The notes under the pieces were generated by a model. The model was not told the origin of the DNA, did no database searches, and was given only the letters and a program-made list of their open reading frames with translations. Of a stretch of 7,442 nucleotides of DNA, positions 6,529-7,442 are shown piece by piece. Position numbers and translations under genes: made by a program. This DNA comes from Actinomycetota bacterium (GTDB lineage: Bacteria > Actinomycetota > Actinomycetes > S36-B12): the NCBI GenBank assembly GCA_026392575.1, contig JAPLBU010000139.1:1-7442 (forward strand), given 5' to 3'. Within the stretch, counting starts at the first letter, position 1, and each line of letters starts with the position of its first letter.

Positions 6529-6548
6529 CGCTCGTTGATTTGAGCGTC
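6527..6548. terminator. Hairpin between convergent EamA and aldehyde dehydrogenase genes
   Basis: A perfect 7-bp inverted repeat, GACGCTC (6527-6533) and GAGCGTC (6542-6548), closes an 8-nt loop GTTGATTT. G-U pairs could extend it by one at each end. It starts inside the EamA stop codon and ends 8 nt before the end of the aldehyde dehydrogenase gene, so it can serve both strands. No U-tract follows on either strand, as is common for actinobacterial terminators. Confidence 0.6.
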
Positions 6549-6555
6549 GTCGGGG

Positions 6556-7442
6556 TCAGGCCCGCAGGACGAACGGGTCGCCGACCGGCTCGTCCGCCGA
6601 CTCCAGCCACACCGCCTTCGGCTGCGTGAACTCCGCGAAGCCGTCGAGTCCGTTCTCCCGCCCGTAGCCCGAGAGCTTGTTCCCGCCGAATGGGGTGGCG
6701 AACTGCAGAGCCCGGTACATGTTCACCCAGACGGTGCCCGTCTCCAGGCGACTGGCCATCCGGTGCGCGCGTCCGAGATCTCGCGTCCACACCCCCGCGG
6801 CCAGCGCGAACGGAGAGTCGTTCGCGATCGCGATCGCCTCCTCCTCGTCCGAGAATCGGATGACGGACAGCACCGGCCCGAACAGCTCGTTGCGGGCGAC
6901 CGACATGTCGTTCGTCACGCCCGCGAGCACCGTCGGCGGGTAGAACCAGCCCGCATCCGGCCGGTGGCCGTCCTCGCCGCCGATGATCACACTCGCACCC
7001 TCCGCGACGGCCTCCGTCACGCGTGATGAGACACCGGTGAGGATCTTCTCCTGCGACAGTGGACCCATATCCGTCTCGGGGTCGACGGGGTCGCCCAGCC
7101 GGATGGTGCCCGCACGCGCAGCAATCGCCTCCACAAGCTCGTCGGCGATGGAGTCGTGCGCCAGCAGTCGCGATCCAGCAACGCATGTCTGCCCGGCTGC
7201 TGCGAAGATCCCGGCAATGACGCCGTTGACGACATCATCGATCCGAACATCCGGGAAGAAGATGTTCGCGCTCTTCCCACCCAGTTCGAGAACCAGGGGC
7301 TTGAGGTGCTCGGCGGCGCGGGCAGCAACGAAGCGTGCACTCTCCGGACCGCCGGTGAACCAGATCTTGCGGATGAGCGGATGGGCCACCAGTGCATCGC
7401 CGGCTTCGTGTCCATAGCCCGTCACGATGTTGATCGCACCAG
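6556..7442 (-). CDS. NAD(P)-dependent aldehyde dehydrogenase, C-terminal part (5' end outside window)
   Basis: The gene runs off the right edge; the visible part is about 295 residues of a usual 480-500. It oxidises an aldehyde to the acid with NAD(P)+. Reading from the edge, the visible motifs are: GAINIVTGYG at the end of the cofactor domain; KIWFTGG; the general base Glu in LVLELGGK (codon 7285-7287); and the catalytic Cys in AAGQTCVAGSR (codon 7183-7185), 34 residues after the Glu as expected. Further on are NELFGPV, whose Glu contacts the nicotinamide ribose, and TVWVNMYRALQFATPFGG and SGYGRENGLDGFAEFTQPKAV in the C-terminal and oligomerisation region. All catalytic residues that fall in the window are present. 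The motif set resembles betaine-, aminobutyraldehyde- and phenylacetaldehyde-type enzymes, but the substrate is not determined. The gene faces the EamA gene across the hairpin terminator, so it belongs to another transcription unit to the right. Confidence 0.92.
   Translation of the reverse strand, partial: GAINIVTGYGHEAGDALVAHPLIRKIWFTGGPESARFVAARAAEHLKPLVLELGGKSANIFFPDVRIDDVVNGVIAGIFAAAGQTCVAGSRLLAHDSIADELVEAIAARAGTIRLGDPVDPETDMGPLSQEKILTGVSSRVTEAVAEGASVIIGGEDGHRPDAGWFYPPTVLAGVTNDMSVARNELFGPVLSVIRFSDEEEAIAIANDSPFALAAGVWTRDLGRAHRMASRLETGTVWVNMYRALQFATPFGGNKLSGYGRENGLDGFAEFTQPKAVWLESADEPVGDPFVLRA

Overview
The window is high-GC, gene-dense DNA typical of an actinobacterium. The proteins fit that: a two-domain MutT1-type Nudix/histidine-phosphatase enzyme, a CYTH/CHAD protein, an actinobacterial GT4-type glycogen enzyme (GlgA/GlgM, Corynebacterium family) divergent from glgC as in mycobacteria, and an LppX/LprG-like lipoprotein. 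The order cannot be fixed from sequence alone; a propionibacterial or corynebacterial relative is plausible. There are no RNA genes, insertion sequences or CRISPR arrays, and no gene-free stretch above 300 bases.

Layout. (1) 1-1405 (+): an open frame running in from the left edge. It starts with part of a P-type ATPase actuator domain, including TGES, and passes in frame into the second half of a CYTH domain and a full CHAD domain. (2) 1402-2331 (+): Nudix + histidine phosphatase (MutT1-like), joined to the first gene by an ATGA overlap. (3) 2349-3140 (+): a lipoprotein, 17 nt downstream. (4) 3144-4340 (-): glgC, convergent with the lipoprotein gene and 3 nt from it. (5) 4409-5581 (+): glgA/glgM, divergent from glgC across 68 bp. 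Both of these genes have a TANNNT -10-like hexamer 6-7 nt before a GTG start, as in leaderless transcripts. (6) 5599-6528 (+): an EamA-family permease, 17 nt after glgA. (7) 6556-7442 (-): the C-terminal 60% of an aldehyde dehydrogenase, convergent with the permease across a hairpin terminator.

How the genes fit together. The first two products point to polyphosphate and nucleotide-polyphosphate metabolism: CHAD domains bind polyphosphate, and MutT1 enzymes cleave 8-oxo-(d)GTP and diadenosine polyphosphates. The middle pair makes ADP-glucose and uses it for glycogen or maltose-1-phosphate. The permease and dehydrogenase have no evident link to these pathways.

Two anomalies stand out. The first gene is a chimera of a truncated metal-ATPase actuator domain and a half CYTH/CHAD protein. 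GlgC lacks the near-invariant YWRDVGT active-site motif through a clean in-frame loss, while all its other catalytic motifs are present.
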